NCBI RefSeq assembly: GCF_003173035.1
Contig: NZ_QGLE01000005.1
Span: 62,001-126,000, forward strand
Source of the DNA: Zavarzinia aquatilis
Lineage (GTDB): Bacteria; Pseudomonadota; Alphaproteobacteria; Zavarziniales; Zavarziniaceae
Direction: 5' to 3'
Length of the DNA: 64,000 nucleotides
The position numbers and the translations under genes are program-made. The notes below the pieces were generated by a model. That model made no database searches. It worked only from the letters and a program-made list of their open reading frames with translations, and was not told the DNA's origin. Below, in pieces: positions 19,168-29,224 of the stretch. Within the stretch, counting starts at the first letter, position 1. Each line of letters starts with the position of its first letter.

Positions 19168-19353
19168 TCAGGCGTATTGGTCGATCTGCTGGCCCATGCC
19201 TTCGGGCGGGCGGGGCATGGCGTCCATGGTCGCGAACAGCTCGGCCACCACCTGACGCTGGAAATCCGCATTCTGCTTGACCGCGGCGAGGGAAACCTCG
19301 TTCCGCGTCTGCAGCGAATTCATGGTGACGGCCAGCGTGGCAAGGTCGGACAT
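19168..19353 (-). CDS. Small protein resembling the YjfB putative motility family
   Basis: 61 residues. AGGAGG lies eight bases before the ATG at 19353, the strongest ribosome site in this region, which argues that this short frame is real. The sequence begins MSDLATLAVTMNSLQTRNEV and continues with SLAAVKQNADFQRQVVAEL, a helical pattern with alternating hydrophobic residues much like the short YjfB family, whose function is unknown. It has no signal or membrane segment. A perfect TGTGA-N6-TCACA site is centred about 74 bases upstream of the start, so a CRP/FNR-type regulator may control it. The family match is from pattern memory and should be treated as tentative. Confidence 0.65.
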   Translation of the reverse strand: MSDLATLAVTMNSLQTRNEVSLAAVKQNADFQRQVVAELFATMDAMPRPPEGMGQQIDQYA

Positions 19354-19419
19354 GGCAGGGGCCTCCTTCTGTCACCATAATCTGTGACCGTCTAACAACA
19401 CATTAATACATTGTGTTTA

Positions 19420-19435
19420 TGTGATAGGTTTCACA
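19420..19435. promoter_or_regulatory. Perfect TGTGA-N6-TCACA site (CRP/FNR-family operator candidate)
   Basis: TGTGATAGGTTTCACA matches the enterobacterial CRP consensus half-sites exactly. It lies in an AT-rich gap between the small YjfB-like gene (minus strand) and the precorrin-2 dehydrogenase gene (plus strand), centred about 74 and 115 bases from their start codons. Confidence 0.6.
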
Positions 19436-19542
19436 CTAATTAGATATTGCGTGAAAGAACCTATTCCCCATATCGTCCGCAACCCAATCCGGCAGTTATC
19501 CGTTGATGGCGCCGGTGAATGGTCTCTGGTTACGAGGTGGCG

Positions 19543-20103
19543 ATGCTGCCCCTGGCACTCGATATGACCCGTCTCGCGGTCGCCGTCGTCGGCCGGGGCG
19601 AGGTCGTGTCGAAGCGGCTGGCCCTCGTCGATGCCGCGGGCGCGGTCGATGTCGCGGTCTACGCCCCCGGGGCTGGCGCCGATCTGCGCGCGCTGGCGGG
19701 CCACCGCTGGCGCGATGGATTGCCGGACACGGCGGCACTGGCGGGGGTTCGTCTCGTCATCGTCGCCGGTCTCGACCGGCCCGAGGCGGAGGCGGTGGCG
19801 GTGGCGGCGAGGTCCGCCGGCGCCCTGGTGAATGTCGAGGATGTGGTCGATCTGTGCGACGTGCATTTGCCCGCCCTGGTCCGGCGGGGCGATCTGACGA
19901 TCGCGGTTTCGACCGGCGGCAAGAGTCCGGCGCTGGCGCGCCGCCTGCGCCGTCATCTGGAACGAGCTTTCGGCCCCGAATGGGCTGGCCGGCTCGAAGA
20001 ACTGGCCGCCATACGGCGGCAATGGCGCGAGCAAGGGCTGACCCCCGGGGAAGTGTCCCGCCGGTCGGACGCATATCTGGACGAGAAGGAATGGCTGGCA
20101 TGA
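19543..20103 (+). CDS. Precorrin-2 dehydrogenase / sirohydrochlorin ferrochelatase-type protein (CysG N-terminal domain)
   Basis: 186 residues from the ATG at 19543, with GAGGTGG just upstream. It starts LPLALDMTRLAVAVVGRGEVVSKRLALV, the NAD-binding beta-alpha-beta unit of siroheme synthase, here with GRGEV in place of the usual GGGxV. It continues to LVNVEDVVDLCDVHLPALVRRGDLTIAVSTGGKSPALARRLR (split here for length: VEDVVDLCDVHLPALV and IAVSTGGKSPALARR), which is strongly conserved. The methyltransferase half of CysG is absent. It overlaps the APS reductase gene (ATGA at 20100), so siroheme, the cofactor of sulfite reductase, is made together with the sulfate-reduction enzyme. Confidence 0.85.
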   Translation: MLPLALDMTRLAVAVVGRGEVVSKRLALVDAAGAVDVAVYAPGAGADLRALAGHRWRDGLPDTAALAGVRLVIVAGLDRPEAEAVAVAARSAGALVNVEDVVDLCDVHLPALVRRGDLTIAVSTGGKSPALARRLRRHLERAFGPEWAGRLEELAAIRRQWREQGLTPGEVSRRSDAYLDEKEWLA

Positions 20104-20831
20104 ATGCCCTGGCGGCCGATCGCAAGCAGTGGGCGCGGGATCACGCGGCCGCGCTGCGCAATCTCTACGGCTCGCTCGACGGTGAGGGGCTGGTCAAGGT
20201 CATGACCCAGCTGGAATTCCGCGGCCGGATCGCGCTCGTTTCGTCCTTTGGCGCCGAGTCGGCGGTGCTGCTTCACCTCGTCGCCAAGGTCGATCGCACG
20301 ATCCCCGTGATCTTCCTCGATACCGACAAGCTGTTCGGCGAGACCCTGCGTTATCGCGACCGGCTGACGAAGCTGCTCGGCCTGACCGATGTCCGCACCA
20401 TCGAACCCGATCCGGTCGCCGTGGCGGAACGCGATCCCGACGGCGTGCTTTGGCGTGACGATCCCAATGCCTGCTGCCGCCTGCGCAAGGTCGAGCCGCT
20501 GAACCGCGCGCTTTCGGGTTTCGATGCCTGGATCACCGGCCGCAAGCGTTTCCAGACCAAGGAGCGGGCCGAGCTGCCCAACCTCGAATCGGCGAATGGC
20601 CTCGTGAAGGTGAACCCGCTGATTTCCTGGGATGCCGAGGCGCTCGACGCCTATCGCATCGCCTACGACCTGCCGGCCCATCCGCTGGTCGAAGACGGCT
20701 ATCTGTCGATCGGCTGCATGCCCTGCACCGACCGGGTGGCGCCGGGTGGCGAGTATCGGGACGGCCGCTGGGCCGGCTCCGAGAAGAAGGAATGCGGCAT
20801 CCATCTCGAAGCCGACGGCTCGGGCATCTGA
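20100..20831 (+). CDS. cysH: Assimilatory adenylyl-sulfate (APS) reductase, CysH family
   Basis: 243 residues from the ATG at 20100. The PP-loop region SSFGAESAVLLHL (48-60) binds the nucleotide. CC at 125-126 and CMPC at 206-209 are the four 4Fe-4S ligands found in APS reductases and in the iron-sulfur type of PAPS reductase, and the catalytic Cys232 lies in ECGIH. The cluster Cys set points to APS as substrate (EC 1.8.4.10). It reduces activated sulfate to sulfite with thioredoxin. The gene overlaps the siroheme-synthesis gene by four bases. Sulfite reductase and sulfate adenylyltransferase genes are not in the window. Confidence 0.92.
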   Translation: MNALAADRKQWARDHAAALRNLYGSLDGEGLVKVMTQLEFRGRIALVSSFGAESAVLLHLVAKVDRTIPVIFLDTDKLFGETLRYRDRLTKLLGLTDVRTIEPDPVAVAERDPDGVLWRDDPNACCRLRKVEPLNRALSGFDAWITGRKRFQTKERAELPNLESANGLVKVNPLISWDAEALDAYRIAYDLPAHPLVEDGYLSIGCMPCTDRVAPGGEYRDGRWAGSEKKECGIHLEADGSGI

Positions 20832-20898
20832 ACGCGGGGGAACACACGCCGCGCGCGCTGTGTTAGGTCATGGGGCCCAATTTGATGGAGCATTTCCC

Positions 20899-21153
20899 AT
20901 GCGCCTGCGCCTTCCCCTGATTCTGATTCCCGTCCTCGCCGCCGGTCTTGCCGCCTGCGCGGGCAGCCGCCCGCCGCTGACCGCGACGCCGAACGGCTAT
21001 ACCGTCGCCATCGACGACGATGTCGACGAACTCGCCAAGGCGACTGAAAAGGCGCAGATTCACTGCGCGCAATACAGTCGCGCCGCCCGTCTCGACACCA
21101 TTGGCGAAATCGACGGCAAGCGCATCGCCAGTTTCTCCTGCACCTCGAACTGA
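20899..21153 (+). CDS. Small putative lipoprotein
   Basis: 84 residues from the ATG at 20899, with GGAG eight bases upstream. The N-terminal signal ends in the lipobox LAAC with Cys20 as the lipidation site. The mature part has an acidic stretch (AIDDDVDELAKATEKAQ) and two further Cys residues (HCAQYS, SFSCTSN) that could form a disulfide. I do not recognise a family. It lies between cysH and tRNA-Leu and is probably a separate transcript, as 67 bases separate it from cysH. Confidence 0.7.
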   Translation: MRLRLPLILIPVLAAGLAACAGSRPPLTATPNGYTVAIDDDVDELAKATEKAQIHCAQYSRAARLDTIGEIDGKRIASFSCTSN

Positions 21154-21212
21154 TCCTGCAAAGAGTGCTTGCCTCCCCCGGCCGAGTTTGCTACTACCCC
21201 CGCCTGCCCGGA

Positions 21213-21298
21213 GCGGTCGTGGCGGAATGGTAGACGCGCAAGCTTGAGGTGCTTGTGGGGTAACTCCCGTGGAAGTTCGAGTCTTCTCGACCGCACCA
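21213..21298 (+). tRNA. tRNA-Leu (anticodon GAG)
   Basis: The acceptor stem GCGGTCG (21213-21219) pairs with CGACCGC (21288-21294), followed by discriminator A and an encoded CCA (21296-21298). The anticodon stem CAAGC/GCTTG encloses the loop TTGAGGT with GAG at 21246-21248. A long variable arm (TGGGGTAACTCCCG) is typical of class II tRNA-Leu. The T loop is TTCGAGT. It is 86 bases long with CCA. Confidence 0.95.
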
Positions 21299-21303
21299 AA
21301 CTG

Positions 21304-21338
21304 AAAACCCCGGATGGCCAGGCCATCCGGGGTTTTTC
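21304..21338 (+). terminator. Rho-independent terminator after tRNA-Leu
   Basis: AACCCCGGATGGC pairs with GCCATCCGGGGTT around a short CAG loop, and a T-run follows (TTTTTC from 21333). It ends about 40 bases after the tRNA. Confidence 0.9.
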
Positions 21339-21514
21339 ATTTTCCGCGCATCCGCCCGGCCGCCATCCGGTATTCCGGGATTTCGCTTCCCCGCACCGCG
21401 TGTCCTCCACATCCGTGTTTCCTCCTTCGGCGTAACAGCCCCTGGGGGACGCGACAGAGAACGCCCCTGCCTGCGGAACGCCGCGGGCCGCGAACAACAT
21501 TCCCGGAGGGGCAA

Positions 21515-24172
21515 ATGGCGATCTTCAACGGCATGGCGGGGGACGACACGCTGACCGGCACCAATGATGCCGACCAGTTCAATGGCGGCGCCGGCAACGA
21601 CACCATCACGGGCCTGCGGGGCGACGACACCGCCAGTGTCGACGCGGCGACCGACGGGGCGGACAGCACCGACCTCGGCCTCGGCAACGACTCGGTCCTG
21701 GTCACCAGCAGCGCGGGCGCGGGCGAAATCCGTCTGAGCTTCACCAGCGCCGAAGTCGGCAACGGCAACGCGCTCGACGCCGGCACGCTGGCCAATCAGG
21801 ATGGCGGTCTCGCCGTCCGCTTCCAGCGGGAAGATGCCACGGGCACGCCCATGGGCGATCTGTCGCGCTATGACGACGAAGGCATCACCTTCGTCTCGCA
21901 GACCCCGGGCCTGACCTTCGACGTGCGCGATCTGGTCTCGGGCACCCAGCGCGGCAATCTGTTCGATGTGGTCGGTCTCGGCACTTTCCGCAACGACCGG
22001 CTGATCGACCAGGGCAACCGCACGAATTACTTCAACGCCGGCCAGGGCGACGATTGGGTGACCGGCGGCAATGCCGACGATTTCCTCGTCGGCGGTGCTG
22101 GCGACGACATGCTGCGCGGACGCGGCGGCGACGACCGCTTCATCGGCGGGACCGGCAACGACACGATCTACGGCAGCATCGGTAACGATATCGCGATCTT
22201 CAACGTCTCGACCGACGGCAGCGACACGGTCGACCTCGGCACCGGCAGCGACCTCGTCAACGTCGCCGCCTCGGCGCCCGGGCAAATTCGCCTCAGCTTC
22301 ACGTCATCTCAGGTCGGCAATGGCGATGCGAACGACAGCAACACCATGGCCAATCAGGACGGTGGCCTTGCCGTCCGCCTGCAGGCCGAGGATGGCGCCG
22401 GCCAGTTGACCGGCGCGGTCAGCCGTTTCGACGACGAAGGCATTACCTTCGTCGCGACCACGGCGGGCGTGACCTTCGACATCCGCGATCTCGTCTCCGG
22501 TACCGCCCGGGGCGACATGTTCGGCGCCGCCACCCTCGGCACCTCGGATGCCGACATGCTGACCGCCGTCCTCTCCGGCAAGGCCTATTACTTCAACGCC
22601 GGGCAGGGCAGCGACATGGTGACCGGCGGCGACCTTGCCGACTTCCTGGTCGGTGGCGCGGGCGACGACAGTCTGAACGGCGGCCTCGGCGACGACAGTT
22701 TCATCGGCGGCACCGGTGCCGACACGATCATGGGCGGGGATGGTAACGATACCGCGATCTTCAACGTCTCGACCGATGGCGCCGACAGTGTCGATCTCGG
22801 CGCCGGTGCCGACCGGGTGAATGTGGCGGCTTCCGCCCCCGGCCAGATTCGCCTGTCCTTCACCTCGTCGCAGGTCGGCAACGGCAACGCGAACGACAGC
22901 AACACCATGGCCAATCAGGACGGCGGCCTTGCCGTCCGCCTGCAGGCCGAGGACGGCACGGACATGCTGACCGGCGGTATCAGCCGCTTCGACGACGAGG
23001 GCATCGCCTTCGTCGCGACCACGGCGGGCGTGACCTTCGACATCCGCGATCTCGTCTCCGGCACCGCCCGGGGCGACATGTTCAAGGCGGCCGTTCTCGG
23101 CACCTCGGCGCGCGAATCGGTATCGACGCTGGTCGCCGGCAATCACTACTTCAACCTCGGTGGCGGTAATGACACCGCGCGCGGCGGCGACGGCGACGAT
23201 TTTCTGGTCGGCGGTCTCGGCCGGGACTATCTGTTCGGTGGCAATGGCGCCGACAGTTTCATCGGCGGGGCGGATAACGACAGGATCTACGGCGAGGGGG
23301 GCGCGGATCGGGCGATCTTCAATGTCTCGACCGATGGCGCCGATCTGATCGACCTCGGTGACGGCATGGATACGGTCACGGTCAACGCGGGCGCGCCGGG
23401 ACAGGTCCGCCTGACCTTCACCTCGTCGCAGGTCGGCAATGGCAACGCGAACGACAGCAACACCATGGCCAATCAGGACGGCGGCCTTGCCGTCCGCCTG
23501 CAGGCCGAGGATGGCGCGGACATGCTGACCGGCGCCGTCACGAGGGTCGACGACGAGGGCATCACCTTCGTTGGTGGCGCGGGCGTGACCTTCGACGTGC
23601 GCGATCTCGTCTCGGGCGCGGCCCGGGGCGACATGTTCGGCGCCGTCGCCCTCGGCACCTCGGCGCGTGACGCCATGGCCGCCGATCTCGCCGGCAAGGC
23701 CTATTATTTCAACGCGGGGCAGGGTAACGACATGGTGACCGGCGGCACGGGGGCGGACTTCCTGGTCGGCGGTGGCGGTGACGACATCCTGCGCGGCGGT
23801 CGCGGCGATGACAGCCTGCTGGGGGGCGGCGGCGCCGACCGCCTGGCGGGCAGCTCCGGTCTCGACCGCTTCATCTACACCTCGACGGCGGACAGCGGGA
23901 TGACGGCGGCGACCCGCGATCTCGTCACCGATTTCGGCACCGGCGATCTTATCGTCCTGACGGCGATCGACGCCGACAGCACCACGATGGCGAACGATGC
24001 CTTCGTCTTCATCGGCACGGATGCCTTCGGCAATGTCGCCGGTCAGCTGCGCCAGTTCGACGATGGCACGGACACCTTCATCGAAGGTGACGTGAATGGC
24101 GATGGCATGGCCGATTTCCAGGTTCAACTGGCGGGCAATCTCATGCTCGCCGCCACCGACTTCCTGCTCTAG
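21515..24172 (+). CDS. RTX-type calcium-binding protein with four tandem 187-residue units, probably type I-secreted
   Basis: 885 residues from the ATG at 21515, with GGAGGGG four bases upstream. It has no signal peptide. Nonapeptide-type GGxGxDxxx repeats (for example GGAGDDMLRG, GGTGNDTIYG) occur in blocks separated by a conserved stretch of about 120 residues carrying FTSSQVGNGNANDSN, MANQDGGLAVRLQAED and ITFVATTAGVTFDIRDLVSG. The C-terminal 100 residues (DRFIYTSTADSG, then VTDFGTGDLIVL, then GDVNGDGMADFQVQL and ATDFLL) look like the serralysin-type C-terminal module, which carries the type I secretion signal. No ABC exporter, membrane-fusion protein or TolC gene is nearby. No catalytic domain is visible; a structural or adhesive role is possible. 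Confidence 0.85.
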   Translation: MAIFNGMAGDDTLTGTNDADQFNGGAGNDTITGLRGDDTASVDAATDGADSTDLGLGNDSVLVTSSAGAGEIRLSFTSAEVGNGNALDAGTLANQDGGLAVRFQREDATGTPMGDLSRYDDEGITFVSQTPGLTFDVRDLVSGTQRGNLFDVVGLGTFRNDRLIDQGNRTNYFNAGQGDDWVTGGNADDFLVGGAGDDMLRGRGGDDRFIGGTGNDTIYGSIGNDIAIFNVSTDGSDTVDLGTGSDLVNVAASAPGQIRLSFTSSQVGNGDANDSNTMANQDGGLAVRLQAEDGAGQLTGAVSRFDDEGITFVATTAGVTFDIRDLVSGTARGDMFGAATLGTSDADMLTAVLSGKAYYFNAGQGSDMVTGGDLADFLVGGAGDDSLNGGLGDDSFIGGTGADTIMGGDGNDTAIFNVSTDGADSVDLGAGADRVNVAASAPGQIRLSFTSSQVGNGNANDSNTMANQDGGLAVRLQAEDGTDMLTGGISRFDDEGIAFVATTAGVTFDIRDLVSGTARGDMFKAAVLGTSARESVSTLVAGNHYFNLGGGNDTARGGDGDDFLVGGLGRDYLFGGNGADSFIGGADNDRIYGEGGADRAIFNVSTDGADLIDLGDGMDTVTVNAGAPGQVRLTFTSSQVGNGNANDSNTMANQDGGLAVRLQAEDGADMLTGAVTRVDDEGITFVGGAGVTFDVRDLVSGAARGDMFGAVALGTSARDAMAADLAGKAYYFNAGQGNDMVTGGTGADFLVGGGGDDILRGGRGDDSLLGGGGADRLAGSSGLDRFIYTSTADSGMTAATRDLVTDFGTGDLIVLTAIDADSTTMANDAFVFIGTDAFGNVAGQLRQFDDGTDTFIEGDVNGDGMADFQVQLAGNLMLAATDFLL
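21632..23869 (+). repeat. Four tandem 558-561 bp coding repeats inside the RTX gene
   Basis: Units start at about 21632, 22193, 22754 and 23312, judged from the recurring ATCTTCAACGTCTCGACCGA segment (diverged in unit 1) and from GCCAATCAGG at 21791, 22349, 22910 and 23468. Units 2 to 4 are nearly identical over long stretches of DNA, while unit 1 is the most diverged. This indicates recent duplication or gene conversion among units 2 to 4. Confidence 0.9.
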
Positions 24173-24405
24173 GGAAGTCGGTCATCGCCCCCGCCGGCCC
24201 CGCCCGCGGGCGGGGGCGATGTTCCCCACCCCCCACCCCCCCCAGAATGATGGCTTTCGCCGGCCCAGGATTTGCGGGCATTCTGCGGGCGGCGTCCGGA
24301 TGGGGGATCCCGGCCGTTCAGATCAGGGGCGCGACCGGGCCCTGAGAAATCACGTCAACAAGCAGGTGGCCGCGCTCGCGAAATTGTGCAGGGAGCACGA
24401 GAGCG

Positions 24406-25701
24406 ATGGCGCTTGTCTGGCGTTTGGGTGTCCTGACCATGGTCGGGATGAGTGGATTTCATGGGGCGCAACCGGCACTGGCCGCCGGCGGTATTCTGAT
24501 GACCAGCGTGGGGGCCAAGGAAAAGGGCATGGGGGGCGCCGGTCTCGCGCTGCCTCAGGATGCGGTGGCGCCGATCAATAACCCGGCCTCGACGGTCGAG
24601 GTCGGCGATCAGGTCTCCTTCGGCGGGACGGTGGTCCTGTCGCAGCCGGCGATGAATGTCGAGGGGACGGGCGCCGGGCCATTCCCCCTCGCGGAAGGCA
24701 AATGGGACGCGGCAGAGCGTTATTTCACCGTGCCCTATCTCTCGGCGACGAAGCGGATCGACGATCGCTGGTCGGCCGGTTTTTCCGCCTACGGCCTGTT
24801 CGGCCTCGGTGTTTCCTACCCGGCCGAGGCGCGGCCTGGCTGTCCGGCGGGTTTGCCGGGGACGGGGCCGCTCTGCGCGGGCAAGACCACGCTCGACACC
24901 TCGGCCCTGTTCATTTCGCCGACCATCGCCTACCGGATCACGCCGCGGACCTCGGTCGGCCTGTCGCCTTCGCTGGTCTATGGCCAGTTCAGGGCGCGCG
25001 GCTTCGCTGCTCTGGCCGCCTTCGGCGCGTCGAGCGATCCCGCGCATGTCACCGACCTGCGCAGCGACGAATCCCTCGGCTTCGCCGCCAAGATCGGGCT
25101 GCACCATCAGGGCGAGAGCTTCTCCTTCGGCCTGACCTACCAGACCGAGGCGGACATGCGGCCTTATGGCAAATACCGCGGCCTGCTGCCCGAGGGCGCC
25201 AATCTCGATCTGCCGGCGGTCCTGGCCGGGGGCATCGCCTGGCGCGTGGCGCAAGGGCTCGACCTGGTCGCGGACGCGAAATATGTCCTCTATTCGGGCG
25301 TGCCGGCCTTCTCGAACCGCTTCGTCGTCCCGCTGGGCGGTGGCCCCCAGCTCGGTACCGACGAGGCTGCCGGCTTTGGCTGGAATGACCAGTTGATGCT
25401 GCATTTCGGGGCCCAGCAGCGCCTCGGCGACGGCATCGCGGTCCGCGCCGGCTACAGTTACACCGACCGGCTGTCTCCGGCCAGCGAAGGCCTGCTGAAC
25501 GCGCTGGCGCCGGCAACATTCCGCCATGGCTTTTCAGGTGGTTTCAGCGTCGATCTGGCGCAGGCGCTGACCCTCGATGCCGCCATCGTCTGGTCGCCGC
25601 CCGTCGCCGCCGATGGGCGCAACGGCCTCTCGCCCGGGCAGACGGTCTCGATGACCAATGCGGCGACCGAATTCGCTTTCGGTCTCAGCTACGCCTGGTA
25701 G
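24406..25701 (+). CDS. FadL/OmpP1-family outer membrane transporter
   Basis: 431 residues. A signal peptide of about 27 residues ends PALAAGG, and the mature protein starts with the family hallmark of an N-terminal hatch: GAKEKGMGGAGLALPQDAVAPINNPAS, here quoted as KGMGGAGLALPQD and INNPAS. The rest shows alternating beta-strand patterns and ends in an aromatic residue (LSYAW), as in outer membrane barrels. FadL proteins carry long-chain fatty acids or other hydrophobic compounds across the outer membrane. The bifunctional beta-oxidation gene follows 110 bases downstream on the same strand, consistent with uptake and breakdown of fatty acids. GGGAG lies about ten bases before the ATG. Confidence 0.85.
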   Translation: MALVWRLGVLTMVGMSGFHGAQPALAAGGILMTSVGAKEKGMGGAGLALPQDAVAPINNPASTVEVGDQVSFGGTVVLSQPAMNVEGTGAGPFPLAEGKWDAAERYFTVPYLSATKRIDDRWSAGFSAYGLFGLGVSYPAEARPGCPAGLPGTGPLCAGKTTLDTSALFISPTIAYRITPRTSVGLSPSLVYGQFRARGFAALAAFGASSDPAHVTDLRSDESLGFAAKIGLHHQGESFSFGLTYQTEADMRPYGKYRGLLPEGANLDLPAVLAGGIAWRVAQGLDLVADAKYVLYSGVPAFSNRFVVPLGGGPQLGTDEAAGFGWNDQLMLHFGAQQRLGDGIAVRAGYSYTDRLSPASEGLLNALAPATFRHGFSGGFSVDLAQALTLDAAIVWSPPVAADGRNGLSPGQTVSMTNAATEFAFGLSYAW

Positions 25702-25811
25702 GGCGTGGCGGCCACGCCCCCTGGCAGCAAGGGGCGTGCCTCCGAATTCGGAACGAGGCACAATCCCGCGCGATTCTGCCCGGACGGGCCAAGACAGACG
25801 AGGGAGCGGCG

Positions 25812-27875
<2,064 letters not shown>

Positions 27876-27896
27876 CGCCATCCCCGACATGACGAC

Positions 27897-27928
27897 GCCC
27901 CGGGAGAGCCTGTCTCCCGGGGCGTTTC
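27897..27928 (+). terminator. Terminator hairpin after the beta-oxidation gene
   Basis: CGCCCCGGGAGA (27897-27908) pairs perfectly with TCTCCCGGGGCG (27914-27925) around a five-base loop, followed by a short TTT. It lies between convergent genes. Confidence 0.8.
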
Positions 27929-27976
27929 CTTGGGCTTCCTCGGTCCGGTCTGGCGCCGGATGTCAATGGCCGGATG

Positions 27977-29005
27977 TCAATGCAGGCGGGCGATCAGCGC
28001 GGCGGTCAATTCCCGGGTGGTGGCCTTGCCGCCCAGGTCGCCGGTGCGGACCCGATCCTCGTTCAGGGTGCGGTCGATGGCGACCTTGAGCTTGGCCGCG
28101 AGGTCCTGCCGGCCGACATGTTCCAGCATCAGACCGGCGGCCATGAGGAGGGCGAGGGGGTTGGCGATGCCCTTGCCGGCGATATCGGGGGCGGAGCCGT
28201 GCACGGCCTCGAAAATCGCCGCCTTCTCGCCGATATTGGCGCCCGGCGCCATGCCGAGGCCGCCGACCAGGCCGGCGATCTGGTCCGACAGGATGTCGCC
28301 GAACAGATTGGTGGTGACGATCACGTCGAACTGCCAGGGGTTCATGACGAGTTGCATGGCGCAGGCATCGACGATCCTCTCGTCGACCGCGACGCGGCCT
28401 TCGTATTCCCGGGCGATGTTGCGGCCGATTTCGAGGAACAGGCCGGTGATCGCCTTCAGGATATTGGCCTTGTGGACCAGGGTCACCTTCTTGCGGCCAT
28501 TGGCGACGGCATATTCGAAGGCGTAGCGGACGATCCGCTCGCAGCCGATGCGTGTCGTCACGCCCTGGCTGACCGCGACCGCCTTGGGATCGTCGCCCAC
28601 GGGAATGAAATGTTCGTGGGCGACGTAATAGCCCTCGAGGTTCTCGCGCAGGAGGACGAGGTCGATATTCTCGAACCGGCCGCCCGGGATCAGGCTGCGC
28701 GCCGGCCGGACATTGGCGTAGAGCTTGAACGCCTCGCGCAGGCGGACATTCACCGAACGATAGCCGCCGCCCGACGGCGTGGTCAGCGGGCCTTTCAGGG
28801 CAAGGCCGGTGCGGGCGATGGAATCGAGGGTGGCCTGGGGCAGGGGATCGCCCGCCGCCTCGATCCCGGCCATGCCGGCGTCCTGGGTATCGAAGGCGAA
28901 GGGCGCGCCCAGCGCGTCGAGCACGGCAACGACGGCGTCGACGATTTCGGGGCCGATGCCGTCTCCCGGTATGAGGGTTGCCGGTATCAGCGTCGTCGCG
29001 GCCAT
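27977..29005 (-). CDS. Isocitrate/isopropylmalate dehydrogenase family protein, probably NAD-type isocitrate dehydrogenase
   Basis: 342 residues from the ATG at 29005, with GGGAGA eight bases upstream. It begins IPATLIPGDGIGPEIVDAV, the family start, and has LKGPLTTPSGGGYRSVNV, where the Ser/Asn pattern TPSGGGYRSVNVRLR fits isocitrate rather than isopropylmalate enzymes, followed by RENLEGYY, KANILK, and the metal-binding Asp-rich NLFGDILSDQIAGL. The short length (about 340) matches the NAD-dependent mitochondrial-like group (EC 1.1.1.41). Related enzymes act on homoisocitrate or tartrate, so the exact substrate is an inference. The upstream frame to 29077 is a non-conserved extension. Confidence 0.82.
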   Translation of the reverse strand: MAATTLIPATLIPGDGIGPEIVDAVVAVLDALGAPFAFDTQDAGMAGIEAAGDPLPQATLDSIARTGLALKGPLTTPSGGGYRSVNVRLREAFKLYANVRPARSLIPGGRFENIDLVLLRENLEGYYVAHEHFIPVGDDPKAVAVSQGVTTRIGCERIVRYAFEYAVANGRKKVTLVHKANILKAITGLFLEIGRNIAREYEGRVAVDERIVDACAMQLVMNPWQFDVIVTTNLFGDILSDQIAGLVGGLGMAPGANIGEKAAIFEAVHGSAPDIAGKGIANPLALLMAAGLMLEHVGRQDLAAKLKVAIDRTLNEDRVRTGDLGGKATTRELTAALIARLH

Positions 29006-29224
29006 GGCCGAGTCTCCCGAAATGTAAGCGGTGCCCGGCTCATAGGCTCTGACCGCCACTTTGTCGATTCCGACCAAAGGCGAAGGTAACGCCGCGTCGG
29101 CCTCGCATTTCCCCGGGTCCGACGTCCTGCCGCCTTCGCTAAGCGATGGCTATTGCCGAAACGGGAACAAGCGACATGCAAGAGGCGCAATGGTAGCCGG
29201 GGGGTTCCACTGCTATCGAGGGAC

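Noticed and set aside
21299..21514. Possible integrated element after tRNA-Leu
   Set aside because: Genomic islands often begin at tRNA 3' ends, but there is no integrase, no repeat of the tRNA end, and no shift in base composition; the RTX gene has its own ribosome site and the tRNA a normal terminator.
22304..24127. A 607-residue minus-strand frame with internal repeats opposite the RTX gene
   Set aside because: The repeats reflect the repeats of the plus-strand gene; there is no ribosome site or domain of its own.
25702..25736. Hairpin GGCGTGG/CCACGCC right after the FadL-type gene as a terminator
   Set aside because: No T-run follows and a competing pairing with the next GGGGCGT exists; I cannot support termination between the FadL-type and beta-oxidation genes.
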